Source: Thiohalocapsa sp. PB-PSB1 (GTDB taxonomy: Bacteria > Pseudomonadota > Gammaproteobacteria > Chromatiales > Chromatiaceae). From it: 64,000 nucleotides of DNA. A program made the position numbers and the translations under genes. Below, in pieces: positions 63,228 through 64,000 of this stretch. Within the stretch, counting starts at the first letter, position 1, and each line of letters opens with the position of its first letter. The stretch lies in contig CP050890.1 in assembly GCA_016745215.1 (NCBI GenBank), forward strand, positions 4,650,001 to 4,714,000, given 5' to 3'. Below the pieces are notes generated by a model. It did not search any database. It worked only from the letters and a program-made list of their open reading frames with translations, and had not been told where the DNA came from.

Positions 63228-64000
63228 TTCATCTTTCTCCGATTAAATATGTTCACCGCGGACCGAGGCGTCGCATAGGCTCGGCCAAAGGGCGCTTTCA
63301 CTGAATGCCAGCATCGACACCGGTCTTCTATCTTGTGTTGAGCCCAGGTGCTAGACCCGCGCCCGAGATCGCTCGCGACCTAACACGTCGATTGACAGAT
63401 AGGAAATGCTACAGCATCTGCACGCTCAGCAATACTGGAGTGGTGAGGTTAGAGGAGGATCGAAGATCGGTCAAGGCGCCATCTGTGCGCTCAGTGGCCG
63501 CGCGGTGCAACAGAAATTCGGTTCTGCCGAACTTTCGGATGCGACTCCAGGGAACAGTGGCCAGGTGTAGCACAGGGGCGTCTGCACCGCCGCCCGGGAA
63601 AAATGGCGATTATCAGGAAAAGCGCTCGTCGAACTCGAATACGGACTCTGGCTGGCAGAAGCGATTCCAGTCCGACATCGGCTCCGGCGCATCGTCTCGG
63701 GCGGGTGGTCCGCACGCAGGCGCGATCGGCGACGGATGCGGCGGTTCACCAGGAGCCGAGAGCATCTGCTCGCCGGGAGCGACCTCGAATGAATAAGGTT
63801 AGACCGCACGAGCGAAGCGAGCCGCGATCTAACCGTTTGTTGGTCGTGTCCGGTATGAGTCAGGGAGGCGAGTATAGAAAATTACTATTGTGAAGCCGGG
63901 GGCGCAGCAGGCCTGGGGTATACCTAAGCCTCCTGCGCTCCCGGCTTTTGCTCGATATTGCGGCAAACGAGGTGCTTAAGAGACGCTTTCAATCGGTCTT
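63228..64000. other. upstream region of the ternary operon, no supported gene
   Basis: Frames up to 163 codons exist on the plus strand but have low-complexity, non-protein-like composition. Palindrome-like DNA is present: CCTAAC near 63380 and GTTAGA near 63445, then GGTTAGACC to GATCTAACC at 63797-63832. The operon promoter should lie near 63240-63300 but no clear -35/-10 pair was identified. Confidence 0.5.
63894..63949. terminator. strong hairpin, terminator-like
   Basis: AGCCGGGGGCGCAGCAGGC (63894-63912) pairs with 63928-63946 at 17 of 19 positions over a 15-base loop; TTTT follows on the plus strand. It may end a transcript entering from either side of the window edge. Confidence 0.6.

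Noticed and set aside
63305..63796. 163-codon plus-strand frame
   Set aside because: Composition rich in Ser, Gly and Arg without any pattern; no ribosome site or homology by eye.

Overview
The window looks like chromosome of a purple sulfur gammaproteobacterium (Chromatiaceae type, possibly a Thiohalocapsa/Thiocapsa relative). The basis is GC-rich coding, a nif cofactor-assembly cluster in the usual gammaproteobacterial order (nifE-nifN-nifX, NifX-associated protein, CCE_0567-type protein, nif-specific ferredoxin), a pheophorbide-oxygenase-like Rieske protein, and a very heavy load of insertion sequences, REP-type repeats and polymorphic conflict genes. The lineage is inference; no rRNA or other marker is present.

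Layout. 1-10.4 kb: a minus-strand operon, read right to left: a cytosolic-looking S8 subtilisin, an M14 carboxypeptidase with VWA domain, a small membrane protein, a CHAT (caspase-like) peptidase and a DUF4157 (eCIS-core-type, HEVTH) protein. An IS5-type element with a clean TTA duplication splits it, and an IS4-type element without a visible duplication cuts off both CHAT and DUF4157. 10.5-14.8 kb: two inverted identical ISAzo13-type copies flank a RAYT gene whose 3' end is triplicated in 384-bp steps. 14.8-17.8 kb: the HINT/C-terminal remnant of a polymorphic toxin followed by immunity-type genes. 17.8-24.3 kb: secreted beta-rich proteins, a ferric-iron type ABC transporter and a ChrB-like protein. 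24.3-27.5 kb: decayed genes and an IS701-type transposase. 27.5-34.5 kb: a SIR2-like gene divergent from the nif cluster, which has a sigma-54-type promoter. 34.6-41.7 kb: carbamoyltransferase, two tiny genes, SGNH hydrolase, methyltransferase and Rieske oxygenase.

42-63.3 kb is the most interesting part: a diversity-generating retroelement (DGR) coupled to NTP-dependent conflict proteins. A YMDD reverse transcriptase (53203-54195) lies between two convergent target genes whose 3' ends encode formylglycine-generating-enzyme (C-type-lectin-like) domains. Target 1 (48800-52225, +) is metallophosphoesterase-NACHT-FGE. Target 2 (54624-59816, -) is vWA(SAV_2336-like)-metallophosphoesterase-NACHT-FGE, the last gene of an operon with Trypco1, trypsin-VMAP and MoxR ATPase genes, i.e. 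a vWA-MoxR-VMAP ternary system fused to a STAND-type effector. The last ~140 coding bases of the two targets are identical except for 12 substitutions, all at first or second positions of NNC or NGG codons, as expected from adenine-specific mutagenesis of a shared AAC/AGG-rich template. I did not find the template repeat in the window.

Upstream of target 1 lie two decayed tandem copies of its metallophosphoesterase module, each followed by a RAYT fragment and a PD-(D/E)XK coiled-coil gene. Inverted BIME-like repeat blocks occur at 39.9 and 52.6 kb. The region appears to evolve by duplication, module swapping and retroelement mutagenesis. DGR-diversified NTPase conflict genes have been reported in aggregate-forming purple sulfur bacteria (established knowledge, recalled, not checked here).
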